Under the pieces are notes generated by a model. It searched no databases, was not told the origin of the DNA, and was given only the letters and a program-made list of their open reading frames with translations. The position numbers were made by a program, and so were the translations under genes. Positions 6,895 to 14,832 of a DNA stretch of 17,500 nt are shown in pieces (positions within the stretch are counted from its first letter, which is position 1; each line of letters opens with the position of its first letter). Where the stretch lies: positions 1-17,500 of the forward strand of contig JAHQWY010000037.1 in assembly GCA_029856445.1 (NCBI GenBank), given 5' to 3'. This DNA comes from Promethearchaeia archaeon (GTDB lineage: Archaea; Asgardarchaeota; Lokiarchaeia; Sigyniarchaeales; SOKP01).

Positions 6895-8340
6895 TTAATT
6901 CAACCCTCCTACGGTGATATCCTCGATACGAATATAAGGACCACCATCACAAACCCGAACGCTTTGGCCACCTTTTCCGCACATTCCATCTGAATAATTA
7001 ACTTCTTTTCCGATAGCTGAAATTTTATTTAATACTTCAAGAATCATTCCACTTAAAGAGACATCTCTCATCAATTCTTTTTTCTCTCCATTACTGATCT
7101 TGTATGAAAATTTACACTTGAACTGGAAATTTCCAGTGGATGGATCAGTATAGCCGTATTGGAAATCCTCACAAAGAATTCCATTTTTGGTGCCTTTAAT
7201 TATCTCCTCTAAACTCCAATCTCCTGGTTCTATAAAGGTAAAACCCATACGAACTTGAGGTCTGGAAGAAAATGATGATGATCTTCCATGACCGTTAGGC
7301 AAAGTATCCATTCTCGAGGAAGTCTCCAAATTATGCAAATAACTCTTTAGAATTCCATTTTCTATAATATTAGTTTTCTGTGATGGAATTCCTTCATCAT
7401 CTACGAAATAACATCCAAATAGATCGTAAGGTAAATTGAATTTTTTTCCTTGACCCATAGTTGGATTATCTATTATATTAACATTTTCTGAGGCGACTTT
7501 CTCACCAATCTTCCCTTTTAGTATACTATCATTATTTAAGACTAAATCTGCTTCGACAGCATGTCCGAATGCTTCGTGAATCAAAGTACCTGTTAATTTT
7601 GGATCAGTTATAATTGTGAATTTACCGCCAATAGGAGATTTTGCTTTGAGCAAATCAACAGCTTCTTTTGCTGTTTTTATACTCAAATTTTCTGCTTTTT
7701 CTGTTTTCATAATTTCAAAACCTCCAATACCACCTACTGAATTTATAGCTCTTTGAAGTATTCCATTTTCTTGAGTATAAACCAGACTGAACAGCCTTAA
7801 AAATGATAAGTCTTGAAAAATGTGGGTATTAAAAGAATTGATCAATAAACTATTAGCGTGACCATCAACATATAATGTATGGGTATTTTTTACTTTTGGT
7901 GAATATTCAGCAGCAGCTTTTTCATGATTTTTAACTCGATTTATTTTCTCTTCAATATCAACCTCATCTAATTTGTCTCTAACATGCACTTTGAATTCTT
8001 TAATTAATGGTTCATGGGGTATAATTTTGAATTTATTTCTACATAATGATTCAGATAACCTTGCTAGCTTAATGGCTTTCTGAAATCCATCTAATATTGC
8101 TTTTCTATTAAGATCTTTTAAAACGTAAAAACCCCACCCTCCATTAATAAAAGCTCTAATTCCACATTCAGTAATATAATGAGAGGAGATTTCCTTACTT
8201 TTTAAATCTGTGAAATCTAATGTTGCTCCACGACTCACTCCAGTTCTAACATCCCAATATTCAATTTTATCTCTAGCGATAGTGTTCAGTTCTTTTATTA
8301 ATTTATCATCTATGTCCTTTAAATCATCGTCGAAATCCAT
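6895..8340 (-). CDS. tldD: TldD metalloprotease subunit
   Basis: A 481-residue TldD. The zinc-binding HEAFGH (H255, E256, H260; HExxxH) is intact, and a late cysteine, C454 in MCGKGGQSVRV, is at the position that supplies the third zinc ligand in this family. The early block (WDVRTGVSRGATLDF) and the middle block (GHGRSSSFSSRPQVRMGFTFIEPGD) are typical. TldD forms a cytosolic complex with TldE that admits only unfolded peptides into an inner chamber. The gene is the first of a two-gene operon and abuts tldE exactly. Start at ATG 8338-8340 is preceded on the minus strand by an A-rich run with no clear Shine-Dalgarno sequence. No obvious precursor-peptide gene is adjacent, apart from the small zinc protein upstream, which is a domain protein rather than a leader/core peptide. 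Confidence 0.93.
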   Translation of the reverse strand: MDFDDDLKDIDDKLIKELNTIARDKIEYWDVRTGVSRGATLDFTDLKSKEISSHYITECGIRAFINGGWGFYVLKDLNRKAILDGFQKAIKLARLSESLCRNKFKIIPHEPLIKEFKVHVRDKLDEVDIEEKINRVKNHEKAAAEYSPKVKNTHTLYVDGHANSLLINSFNTHIFQDLSFLRLFSLVYTQENGILQRAINSVGGIGGFEIMKTEKAENLSIKTAKEAVDLLKAKSPIGGKFTIITDPKLTGTLIHEAFGHAVEADLVLNNDSILKGKIGEKVASENVNIIDNPTMGQGKKFNLPYDLFGCYFVDDEGIPSQKTNIIENGILKSYLHNLETSSRMDTLPNGHGRSSSFSSRPQVRMGFTFIEPGDWSLEEIIKGTKNGILCEDFQYGYTDPSTGNFQFKCKFSYKISNGEKKELMRDVSLSGMILEVLNKISAIGKEVNYSDGMCGKGGQSVRVCDGGPYIRIEDITVGGLN

Positions 8341-8428
8341 ATTTTTTTTTCTCAGTTGTATTTTGAACCAAATTTAATTTTATTGTATTTTGGGTAAAGA
8401 TGTTTAATAAAAAAATTGTAGAAAACTA

Positions 8429-8437
8429 TCTTAAATA
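8429..8437 (-). promoter_or_regulatory. Candidate promoter for tldD-tldE
   Basis: On the minus strand the sequence AAAGG-TATTTAAGA forms a TATA box with a purine-rich BRE-like element just upstream. It lies about 90 nt before the tldD start in the 161-nt gap, which would give a leader of roughly 60 nt. Nothing else recognisable is in this gap. Confidence 0.4.
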
Positions 8438-8501
8438 CCTTTGTTTTTTAAGTCAGCAACATAACTTAAACATATCTTAAAATATGACTTTTACAAAATA
8501 A

Positions 8502-8699
8502 TCAAGATTTTGTCTTCAGCTCTTTAATAATTGTAATTGCTCCTTTTACTGTGCATATTCTAGAAAACTTAGTGGAATTTTTAAATGAAAATGAATAATT
8601 ACATTTCCAACATTTCTTTGTTTTAATAACTCGGTTCGTGTAGTACCACTCCCCACATCTATAACATCGGAAAAAAAAGTATTTTTTTTTATTGTACAT
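8502..8699 (-). CDS. Small zinc-binding protein, DUF1922-like
   Basis: A 65-residue basic protein. After a short lysine-rich start it reads FFFRCYRCGEWYYTN, then KTKKCWKCNYSFSF, giving a C-x2-C ... C-x2-C zinc site at about residues 12-33, and ends with an aliphatic helix (ICTVKGAITIIKELKTK). The arrangement of a phenylalanine-rich strand, CxxCG, a tyrosine, KTKKCxxC and a C-terminal helix resembles the archaeal DUF1922 family, known mainly from structural genomics and without an assigned function. It is transcribed in the same direction as tldD but separated from it by 161 nt with a probable promoter in between. Homology is judged by eye; another rubredoxin-like zinc ribbon is possible. Confidence 0.65.
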   Translation of the reverse strand: MYNKKKYFFFRCYRCGEWYYTNRVIKTKKCWKCNYSFSFKNSTKFSRICTVKGAITIIKELKTKS

Positions 8700-8840
8700 A
8701 CAAAATAATTGGAGTTAATAAAAAAATTTAATTTAAATTAGCCAAAAGATTTAATGATTTTTATTATCTACTGGCGCACGGTACAAATTTCTATTTAGTT
8801 AAAAAAGGATTTACTCTATATTTATTGAAATTATTTTACC

Positions 8841-8850
8841 TTAAATAAAA
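8841..8850 (+). promoter_or_regulatory. Candidate TATA box of the purine operon
   Basis: TTAAATAAAA preceded by TTACC lies about 65 nt before the purB start in a 213-nt gap between divergent genes. Other AT-rich candidates in the same gap are at 8816-8825 and 8852-8862, so the choice is uncertain. No PurR-type or PRPP-linked operator is recognisable. Confidence 0.3.
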
Positions 8851-8912
8851 TAAGATATATTTCTTGATGAATCATTATTTTAATTATAAGTAAGAAAAAA
8901 AAAGTAGAAATT

Positions 8913-10271
8913 ATGGATCATAAATTTATTCATCCTATTGAAACAAGATATCGAACTGATATTGCTGATTTATTTACTGAGGAAAGAAAATTAGAATATT
9001 GGTTGAAAGTTGAAGGTGTTTTAGCAGAAGTTCATGGAGAGTTAGGAAACATTCCTAAAGAAGCTGCGAAAGAAATAAAAAAGAAGGCTAGTCTAAATTA
9101 TGTAAATTTAGAAAGAGTGAAAGAGATCGATAATGAAATTCATCATGATTTAATGGCTATGGTAAAAGCGTTAGCTGAAAAGTGTGAAGATGATGCTGGT
9201 AAATATATTCATCTTGGAGCTACAAGTTATGATATCGAAGATACAGCAACTTCATTACAGTTAAAAGCAGCTTTGAACTACATTAAGAATTCTTTAATTA
9301 AATTATTGAAATCTTTGATTAAACTTATTGAAGATAAAAAAGATCTAGTCTGTATTGGGAGAACACATGGGCAACATGCGATCCCTACGACATATGGGAT
9401 GAGATTTGGAGTATGGGCATATGAGATAGATAGACATCTTGACAGAATATATGAAGTCTTAGAACGAATATCTTATGGCAAAATGTCTGGTGCTGTCGGT
9501 ACTATGGCGAGTTTTGAAGAAAAAGGAATTGACATACAAAAATTAGTTATGGAAAAACTTGGTTTAAATCCTGTTATTATTGCCAACCAAGTGATTCAAC
9601 GAGATCGCCATGCTGAAGTAATATTATTAACCTCGTTAATAGGACAAACTCTAGCTAAAATCGCAAGGCAATATCGAGTGCTTCAGCGAAATGAAATAGC
9701 CGAGATGTTTGAGCCATTCAAAGAAAAACAAGTTGGAAGCTCTACCATGCCACATAAAAGGAATCCTCATAAATCAGAGAGAATTTGTAGCATCGCAAGA
9801 GTAATAAAATCTAATGTTATTCCTGCTTTAGATAATATTGTATTAGAGGATGAAAGAGATCTTACAAACTCAGCATCGGAACGAATAATTATAGGAGAAA
9901 ATTTTATATTATTGGACTATATAACTAAGGAATTAATTGAAAATATTAAAGGTATCGAGTTTGATGCTGTTAAAATAGAAGAAAATCTGAATCTAACTAA
10001 AGGAGCATGCTTAAGTGAAAAAGTAATGGTTCAACTTGTCAACAAAGGAATAGGAAGGCAGGAGGGCCATGAAATTTTAAGAAAAGCCGCAATTTTAGCA
10101 AGAAAAGAAGATAGGTCTATGAAAGATATTTTGAATGAGAATAAAAAGATCACAAATCTATTTTCAAAAGAAGAACTGTCCGATTTATTTGATGCTCATA
10201 AATATATAGGAAAAGCAATTGAACAAGTTGAGAATCTACTAAAAATTCTTAAAAATAAATACAAATGGTAG
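8913..10271 (+). CDS. purB: Adenylosuccinate lyase
   Basis: A 452-residue member of the fumarase/aspartase superfamily, normal length for archaeal and Bacillus-type PurB. It cleaves SAICAR to AICAR plus fumarate and adenylosuccinate to AMP plus fumarate, so it acts in both de novo purine synthesis and AMP formation. The superfamily signature GSSTMPHKRNP covers residues 275-285, with the catalytic serine in the flexible loop (S276/S277). GRTHGQHAIPT contains H152, a substrate-binding or catalytic histidine, and GATSYDIEDTA is the first conserved block. PurB specificity over other superfamily members rests on the MPHKRNPHKSE form and the opening MDHKFIHPIETRYRTD. It is the first gene of a purine cluster: purM begins 9 nt after its stop. 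Confidence 0.95.
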   Translation: MDHKFIHPIETRYRTDIADLFTEERKLEYWLKVEGVLAEVHGELGNIPKEAAKEIKKKASLNYVNLERVKEIDNEIHHDLMAMVKALAEKCEDDAGKYIHLGATSYDIEDTATSLQLKAALNYIKNSLIKLLKSLIKLIEDKKDLVCIGRTHGQHAIPTTYGMRFGVWAYEIDRHLDRIYEVLERISYGKMSGAVGTMASFEEKGIDIQKLVMEKLGLNPVIIANQVIQRDRHAEVILLTSLIGQTLAKIARQYRVLQRNEIAEMFEPFKEKQVGSSTMPHKRNPHKSERICSIARVIKSNVIPALDNIVLEDERDLTNSASERIIIGENFILLDYITKELIENIKGIEFDAVKIEENLNLTKGACLSEKVMVQLVNKGIGRQEGHEILRKAAILARKEDRSMKDILNENKKITNLFSKEELSDLFDAHKYIGKAIEQVENLLKILKNKYKW

Positions 10272-10280
10272 CCAAATAAA

Positions 10281-11462
10281 ATGGCTGAAAATAATAATAT
10301 TTACTCCAAGTTGGGAGTTTCTTCTAAAAAGGAAGAAGTCCATAAAGCTATTGAAAATTTAGATAAAGGCCTCTTTCCAGGAGCATTTTGTAGGATTGTA
10401 GAAGATGTTAATGGTCGAAAAGACTATTGTTCGATTTTTCATGCTGATGGGGCTGGTACCAAATCAAGTTTAGCTTATATGTATTATAAAGAAACTGGTG
10501 ATATATCTGTTTTCAGAGGAGTTGTTAGAGATGCTGTGATAATGAATATCGATGATATTTTATGTGTAGGGGCAACTGGGAACATATTTTTATCGAATAA
10601 TCTTGGTAGAAATAAATCTCTAATTTCAGGAGAAATAATTTCTACAATCATTGATGAGTATTATACTTATTGTGAAAAATTGACTGACCTTGGTTTAAAG
10701 GTTATAATGTGTGGTGGAGAAACTGCTGATGTTGGTGATGTAGTTAAAACTATCCTCCTGGATGCATCAGTATTTTCTAGTATGAAGAGAAAGGATGTTA
10801 TCAATGCTATAAATATTAAAGAAGATGATGTAATTGTAGGTTTAGCAAGTTCAGGTAAAGCTTCCTATGAAGAGGAATATAATAGTGGAATTGGAAGTAA
10901 TGGATTAACTTTAGCTAGACATGGAATGCTTTCTCATGAATATTATGATAAATATCCAGAATGTTTTAATCAAGGCTTAGATGAGAAATTTGTATTTTTT
11001 GGTGGAAATAAATTGACAGATCCTATAAAAGGTTTAAATTTGAATATAGGGAAGGCGTTATTATCACCCACAAGAACATACGCACCAATTTTATCAGAAG
11101 TATTAAAAAGATATAGAACAAAGATTCACGGGATCATTCATAATACTGGAGGAGGGCAAACGAAAAACCTAAACTATGGTAAAGGTATTAAATATATTAA
11201 AAATAACCTGTTTTCAGTACCAAAAATTTTTGAGATTATTCAAAAATCATCAGAAACTCAATGGAAAGAAATGTATTGTGTATTCAATATGGGACATAGA
11301 ATGGAATTGTATTGTGAAGAAGCAATAGCAAAAGAAATTATATCAATTGCTAACAAATTTAATGTTGCATCTAAAATTATTGGATACTGTGAGAAATCAC
11401 CTTTAAAGGATAAAAATATGGTTGAGATTCATTCTGAATTTGGTTCATTCAAATATAATTAA
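10281..11462 (+). CDS. purM: Phosphoribosylformylglycinamidine cyclo-ligase (AIR synthase), long variant
   Basis: A 393-residue AIR synthase-like protein. It converts FGAM to AIR using ATP, step five of de novo purine synthesis. The N-terminal ATP-binding half has FHADGAGTKSSLAYMYY, then RDAVIMNIDDILCVGA, and the metal and phosphate loop CGGETADVGDVVKT. The C-terminal half has SSGKASYEEEYNSGIGSNGLTLAR and HNTGGGQTKNL, with a late FNMGHRMELY. These are PurM motifs, but the protein is about 45 residues longer than standard PurM and its active-site loops differ (the standard form has a different substrate-binding serine/glycine stretch). It resembles the divergent PurM class I associate with Bacteroidetes and some archaea. 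Position directly after purB, with a 9-nt gap, supports the purine role. Confidence 0.88.
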   Translation: MAENNNIYSKLGVSSKKEEVHKAIENLDKGLFPGAFCRIVEDVNGRKDYCSIFHADGAGTKSSLAYMYYKETGDISVFRGVVRDAVIMNIDDILCVGATGNIFLSNNLGRNKSLISGEIISTIIDEYYTYCEKLTDLGLKVIMCGGETADVGDVVKTILLDASVFSSMKRKDVINAINIKEDDVIVGLASSGKASYEEEYNSGIGSNGLTLARHGMLSHEYYDKYPECFNQGLDEKFVFFGGNKLTDPIKGLNLNIGKALLSPTRTYAPILSEVLKRYRTKIHGIIHNTGGGQTKNLNYGKGIKYIKNNLFSVPKIFEIIQKSSETQWKEMYCVFNMGHRMELYCEEAIAKEIISIANKFNVASKIIGYCEKSPLKDKNMVEIHSEFGSFKYN

Positions 11463-11473
11463 CCCTATTAAAA

Positions 11474-12424
11474 ATGAGGAAAAATTTTGATGTAATTTGT
11501 ATTGGAGCCGCTTTAGTTGATATGGTTGCTCAAGTAGAGAGACATCCCGAAGATGATGATGAAGTCTTTGTCTCTGATCTAGAATTATTATCTGGAGGGG
11601 CTGCTGCAAATACTGCTTATGCTTGTGCAAAATTAGGTTTGAAGACTGCTTTTATTGGAAAAGTGGGGAAAAAAGATATATTTGGATTAAAATTAATTAA
11701 TGATTTTAAGAAAGTAGATGTCAACACAGAATTAATTAAATATTGCAACGAGCATAGAACTGGATCTGCCTATATTGCATTAAATAGCGAAGGAGAAAGA
11801 AGAATTTACGCTCACAGTGGTGCTGCGAATTATCTTTCAAGAGAAGATATCATAGAAAATGAAATATCTTTGGGAAATATCATATATTTAAGTAGTCTGA
11901 AAAATATTGATCCTTTTGTTAAGACGGCTGTTATCGGAAGAAATAGAAGAATACCTGTTATTTTAAATCCTGGTATGTTGATAATTGAACAAGGATTTAT
12001 GAACATTAAAATTCTTTTGGAAAAAATAGATATACTCGTTTTATCTCAAAGAGAATTTAACACCCTTTTCAAATTTAAAAAAACTGAACTGAAACTTAAC
12101 ACAGTAAGGGAAAAAGCCGACAACTTGTTTTCTTTAGGAATAAGTGTTGTTGTAATAACTATGGGTAATAAAGGGGCTTTAATAATAACACCCGAAAATG
12201 CTGAGACACTTCCACCTATTAAAACAAAAAATGTTGTGGATACCACAGGAGCAGGAGATGCCTTTTCAGCAGGTTTTATATACGGATTTGTTCAAAATCA
12301 AAGCCTTGAATTTGAAGATCTTAAGCGAAATGTTAGACTTGGTAATTTTATAGCTAGCAAATGTATTGAGAAATTAGGAGCAAGAAACGGAATTCCTGAA
12401 GCGGAAGAAATTGAATTGGAATAA
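11474..12424 (+). CDS. PfkB-family carbohydrate/nucleoside kinase
   Basis: A 316-residue ribokinase-fold kinase. The N-terminus has the glycine-rich GGAAANTAYACAKLG block used in substrate binding. The C-terminal PfkB signature DTTGAGDAFSAGF (from D256) includes the anion-hole GAGD with catalytic base D262. It transfers phosphate from ATP to a sugar or nucleoside hydroxyl. The substrate cannot be read from sequence. Because it follows purB and purM with an 11-nt gap, a purine nucleoside (adenosine, inosine or guanosine) or ribose is the best guess, as for the archaeal nucleoside kinases of this family. ATG 11474 is close to the purM stop with no strong Shine-Dalgarno sequence. Sugar kinases for ribose or fructose remain alternatives. 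Confidence 0.85.
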   Translation: MRKNFDVICIGAALVDMVAQVERHPEDDDEVFVSDLELLSGGAAANTAYACAKLGLKTAFIGKVGKKDIFGLKLINDFKKVDVNTELIKYCNEHRTGSAYIALNSEGERRIYAHSGAANYLSREDIIENEISLGNIIYLSSLKNIDPFVKTAVIGRNRRIPVILNPGMLIIEQGFMNIKILLEKIDILVLSQREFNTLFKFKKTELKLNTVREKADNLFSLGISVVVITMGNKGALIITPENAETLPPIKTKNVVDTTGAGDAFSAGFIYGFVQNQSLEFEDLKRNVRLGNFIASKCIEKLGARNGIPEAEEIELE

Positions 12425-12496
12425 TTAAAGTCAGTAAACATAAAGTTTTTAATTCTTCAATTCAATAATTTTTTATCAAAACGAGAGGAAATAGAT

Positions 12497-13570
12497 ATGG
12501 TTTTTTCTTTAGAAAAGAAAAGGATAGCGAGAAAAAGGTTTACTTTTTTTCTGTATGATGTTGCATTTGTATTCATTTTTTTATTTATCCTCCTTTTAAT
12601 TCCATTATTTATAGTTCCATTGATAGCTGAGGAAAATACCATTCTCTATGGGGTACTTTTTTATTTAATAAGAATGGTAATGATTTTCTTAGGGATCCCT
12701 TTAATTCTATATCTAACTAATCTGATATTTGAATTTCAGAAAAAAAAAGTAATAATCGATGAAGATATCTCTCCAGCAACAGGGCATTTAAGATTATTTA
12801 AAGTTTCTAAAAAAAATTATAAATATCAAATATTGTATGGGTTCTTAATTTTCTTTTTAGTTTTCTTACCTATGGATTTTTTCGGTTATCTACTAATCCC
12901 AGATCTTATTGAATATCAGGCAAATGTTTTAATCGTAACCACAAATGCATATCTCTTACCAGGAATTGAAAATAGCTACCTTATATTTTTAATTTCCGCT
13001 ATTATAATTCAGATATCTGTTTCTGTGACTGAAGAAACGCTTGCGAGAGGCTTTTTAACGAAACGAGGCAGTGAATATTTTTTTAAAATGTCAGCGGTAA
13101 TTATATCTTCTCTTTATTTTGGATTAGGGCATTTAGCCTATCTACTTGAACATCCTTCTTTATACCCATTATTATGGTTTTTACAAGCTTTTATAATTGG
13201 TATAATTTTATCATTAGTGGTATTGAGAAAAATGTGGATTCTCCCTGCAATAATTGCACACGCGCTTAATAATATTGTGGCGACCCATATAATCTGGAGC
13301 TTTTGGCATGGTAATAGTTTCAAAGTAGTAGCTTTTTTAGTGTATATTCCTTTATTTATAATTGGTATATTGTTTACTATCGTTTGTTTATTATTAGTAT
13401 GGTCATTTTCTAATGTCAGGCGAGGAATGTCGAATGGTTTTAAACTTTTTAAAACGTATTTTAAGAAGGATTCTGATGAAAGAACAATAGATGATAGCTT
13501 ATTCCGTGTATTTATTGATATATTAGTAGGATGCTTAATCTTCCTTATGGGCTTTTTAATAGCAATTTAA
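12497..13570 (+). CDS. CPBP-family intramembrane metalloprotease
   Basis: A 357-residue polytopic membrane protein with about seven or eight hydrophobic segments (roughly 20-50, 55-80, 110-135, 160-180, 190-215, 220-250, 275-300 and 335-357). It carries the CPBP/CAAX-protease (Abi) motifs in order: EETLAR with E179/E180 and R184, FGLGH with H212, and HALNN with H255 and N259. These form the intramembrane metal-binding active site. The family includes Rce1, which trims prenylated CAAX proteins, and many prokaryotic members with roles in bacteriocin processing or immunity; the substrate here is unknown. Start ATG 12497 has GAGGAA (12484-12490 region) upstream. The next gene follows by about 15 nt, so they may be co-transcribed. 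There is no adjacent peptide gene to suggest a substrate. Confidence 0.9.
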   Translation: MVFSLEKKRIARKRFTFFLYDVAFVFIFLFILLLIPLFIVPLIAEENTILYGVLFYLIRMVMIFLGIPLILYLTNLIFEFQKKKVIIDEDISPATGHLRLFKVSKKNYKYQILYGFLIFFLVFLPMDFFGYLLIPDLIEYQANVLIVTTNAYLLPGIENSYLIFLISAIIIQISVSVTEETLARGFLTKRGSEYFFKMSAVIISSLYFGLGHLAYLLEHPSLYPLLWFLQAFIIGIILSLVVLRKMWILPAIIAHALNNIVATHIIWSFWHGNSFKVVAFLVYIPLFIIGILFTIVCLLLVWSFSNVRRGMSNGFKLFKTYFKKDSDERTIDDSLFRVFIDILVGCLIFLMGFLIAI

Positions 13571-13585
13571 AGGAGCGTCGTGTTA

Positions 13586-14104
13586 ATGAAGTTAGGGATA
13601 ATTTCTGACACTCATATAACCTCTCATACTGAAAAAGATCGAATAACATCTCTTATCAGTCAATTAGAAAATGTTTTCAAAGAAGCCGATAAAATTATTC
13701 ATGCGGGGGATGTTTGTGAACTATTTTTTCTGAGTGAGCTTGAAAAAATAGCTCCTGTTTCTTGTGTAAAAGGAAATGCTGATGAGATAGAGAATTTAGA
13801 AAAATTTATTAAATTCTCTGCTAGTCGTTATAATATTGGGGTAATCCATATATTACCTGAAAATCTTGAAGAATTTATGAAAGAACATGATCTACATATT
13901 ATTATTTTTGGACATACCCATGTCCCTCTTATACAAGGGACCAAGTTTAATACTCTGCTTTTAAATCCAGGTTCTCCTATAAACCCGAATGCACCTCCAC
14001 AAAAACCGGGATTCCTTAAACCTGTAGCAAAACCTACGGTAATAACATTAAAAATTGATGAGAATGATATAATATCTACCTTCATTATAACATTGAAACT
14101 ATAG
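13586..14104 (+). CDS. YfcE/MJ0936-type metallophosphoesterase
   Basis: A calcineurin-like phosphoesterase of 172 residues from ATG 13586. Metal ligands follow the family order: D8 and H10 in ISDTH, D42 in HAGD, N64 in KGNAD, H88, then H110 and H112 in FGHTH. After this comes LLNPGSPINPNAP, typical of the short MJ0936/YfcE phosphodiesterases that hydrolyse artificial phosphodiester substrates; the natural substrate is not established. The turn after H88 reads IHILPEN rather than the usual HGH/HGD, a mild deviation. A GTG at 13580 would add two residues, but AAGGAG at 13570-13575 sits 10 nt before the ATG, only 4 nt before the GTG, and family members begin MKxGIISDTH. Probably in one transcript with the preceding membrane protease gene. 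Confidence 0.88.
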   Translation: MKLGIISDTHITSHTEKDRITSLISQLENVFKEADKIIHAGDVCELFFLSELEKIAPVSCVKGNADEIENLEKFIKFSASRYNIGVIHILPENLEEFMKEHDLHIIIFGHTHVPLIQGTKFNTLLLNPGSPINPNAPPQKPGFLKPVAKPTVITLKIDENDIISTFIITLKL

Positions 14105-14124
14105 AAAGTTTTTGAATTCATAAA

Positions 14125-14155
14125 TTTAACAAACCCATGCATTTAGGTTGTTAAA
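14125..14155. repeat. Inverted repeat after the phosphoesterase gene
   Basis: TTTAACAA-a-CC (14125-14135) pairs with GGTTGTTAAA (14146-14155), ten base pairs with one bulged A, around a 10-nt loop containing ATGCAT. It begins 20 nt after the phosphoesterase stop. It may be a terminator stem or a protein-binding palindrome; there is no T-run directly after it. The rest of the 236-nt gap shows only AT-rich promoter-like sequence. Confidence 0.5.
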
Positions 14156-14267
14156 ACAGACTATAAAAGTATACTATAAAACACACTAGCGGAATTATGA
14201 TAATTCAAATAATTTAAATATTATTTAACTCATATTTATTATACAACGAAACTTAATGCTTACGAAA

Positions 14268-14280
14268 TATATTTAAATAC
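14268..14280 (+). promoter_or_regulatory. Candidate TATA box for the Roadblock gene
   Basis: ATATATTTAAATA with a CGAA stretch just upstream is a good archaeal TATA/BRE match and lies 60-70 nt before the predicted start at 14341. Judged by eye only. Confidence 0.4.
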
Positions 14281-14340
14281 TTATTCAATAAAAATTTATA
14301 ATTATTTCCTTAAAATTACTAATCAATTAATTATGAAAGA

Positions 14341-14751
14341 GTGTGCGTAAAGTTGGTAAGTAGACTCGGTTTAGTACTTAAAGAACTTAATGATAATGGA
14401 AATTTTCGTGCTTCACTTTTTGCTACTTCTGCAGGTCTAGTATTAGCCTCTCAAAAAGAAGAAAAAATAGATGAAAGAGTAGTGGCAGCAATGGGATCTT
14501 TATTAAGCGATGCTGCTTACAAGGCTGCTGAGGAAATGGATTTATCTGAAGTCAGGAGTATGAAGATAAAATATAAAGATGATTATATTATTATGAGAAA
14601 TATTATAATGAGTGATGATAAAACTCAATTCCTTTTAGCCGTTTTAACCAAACTACCTGAAAGCGAGGAAATTGAGAAGTATATCGATCAACTCCTAGAT
14701 TGGGCAGAAGAAAATAGTAAAAGAGATTTAGAAAAACTTTCTTCGCTTTAA
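14341..14751 (+). CDS. Roadblock/LC7-domain protein
   Basis: A 136-residue protein. Residues about 6-100 match the Roadblock/LC7 fold: SRLGLVLKELNDNGNFRASLFATSAGLVLAS (helix then strand), a long middle helix (DERVVAAMGSLLSDAAYKAAEEM), and the strands VRSMKIKYKDDYIIMRNII and QFLLAVLTKLPES. The C-terminal helix (about 105-132) is acidic and charged. These proteins dimerise and, in MglB-type and eukaryotic complexes, regulate small GTPases; Asgard archaea have many. The start is doubtful: GTG at 14341 is listed, TTG at 14353 would give MVSRLG, and an upstream ATG at 14333 is in another frame. It stands alone, with a promoter upstream and a convergent hydrolase gene downstream. A Rab-like GTPase lies about 13 kb away at 677-1261, but pairing them is speculation. 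Confidence 0.85.
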   Translation: MCVKLVSRLGLVLKELNDNGNFRASLFATSAGLVLASQKEEKIDERVVAAMGSLLSDAAYKAAEEMDLSEVRSMKIKYKDDYIIMRNIIMSDDKTQFLLAVLTKLPESEEIEKYIDQLLDWAEENSKRDLEKLSSL

Positions 14752-14802
14752 TTTTATGTCTTATTTTTTACTGCATTTTTTATAAAAAGTTAGATACTTT
14801 AA

Positions 14803-14832
14803 GGAAGGAGAGTTATTTAGTAATCTCCTTCT
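14803..14832. terminator. Hairpin between convergent genes
   Basis: GGAAGGAGA (14803-14811) pairs with TCTCCTTCT (14824-14832), nine pairs including one G-T, around a 12-nt loop. It falls at the meeting point of the Roadblock gene and the hydrolase gene and includes the last two bases of the hydrolase stop codon. No long T-run follows closely on either strand, so its terminator function is inferred from position and fold. Confidence 0.5.

Noticed and set aside
8700..8912. Possible small RNA or tRNA in the gap before purB
   Set aside because: No cloverleaf, no GC-rich stem of useful length and no T-loop sequence; only AT-rich promoter-like sequence.
13828..14142. Minus-strand frame opposite the phosphoesterase gene
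   Set aside because: It is antisense to conserved metallophosphoesterase motifs and has no domain of its own.
14333..14350. ATG at 14333 as the Roadblock start
   Set aside because: It is out of frame with the Roadblock domain and stops after five codons.
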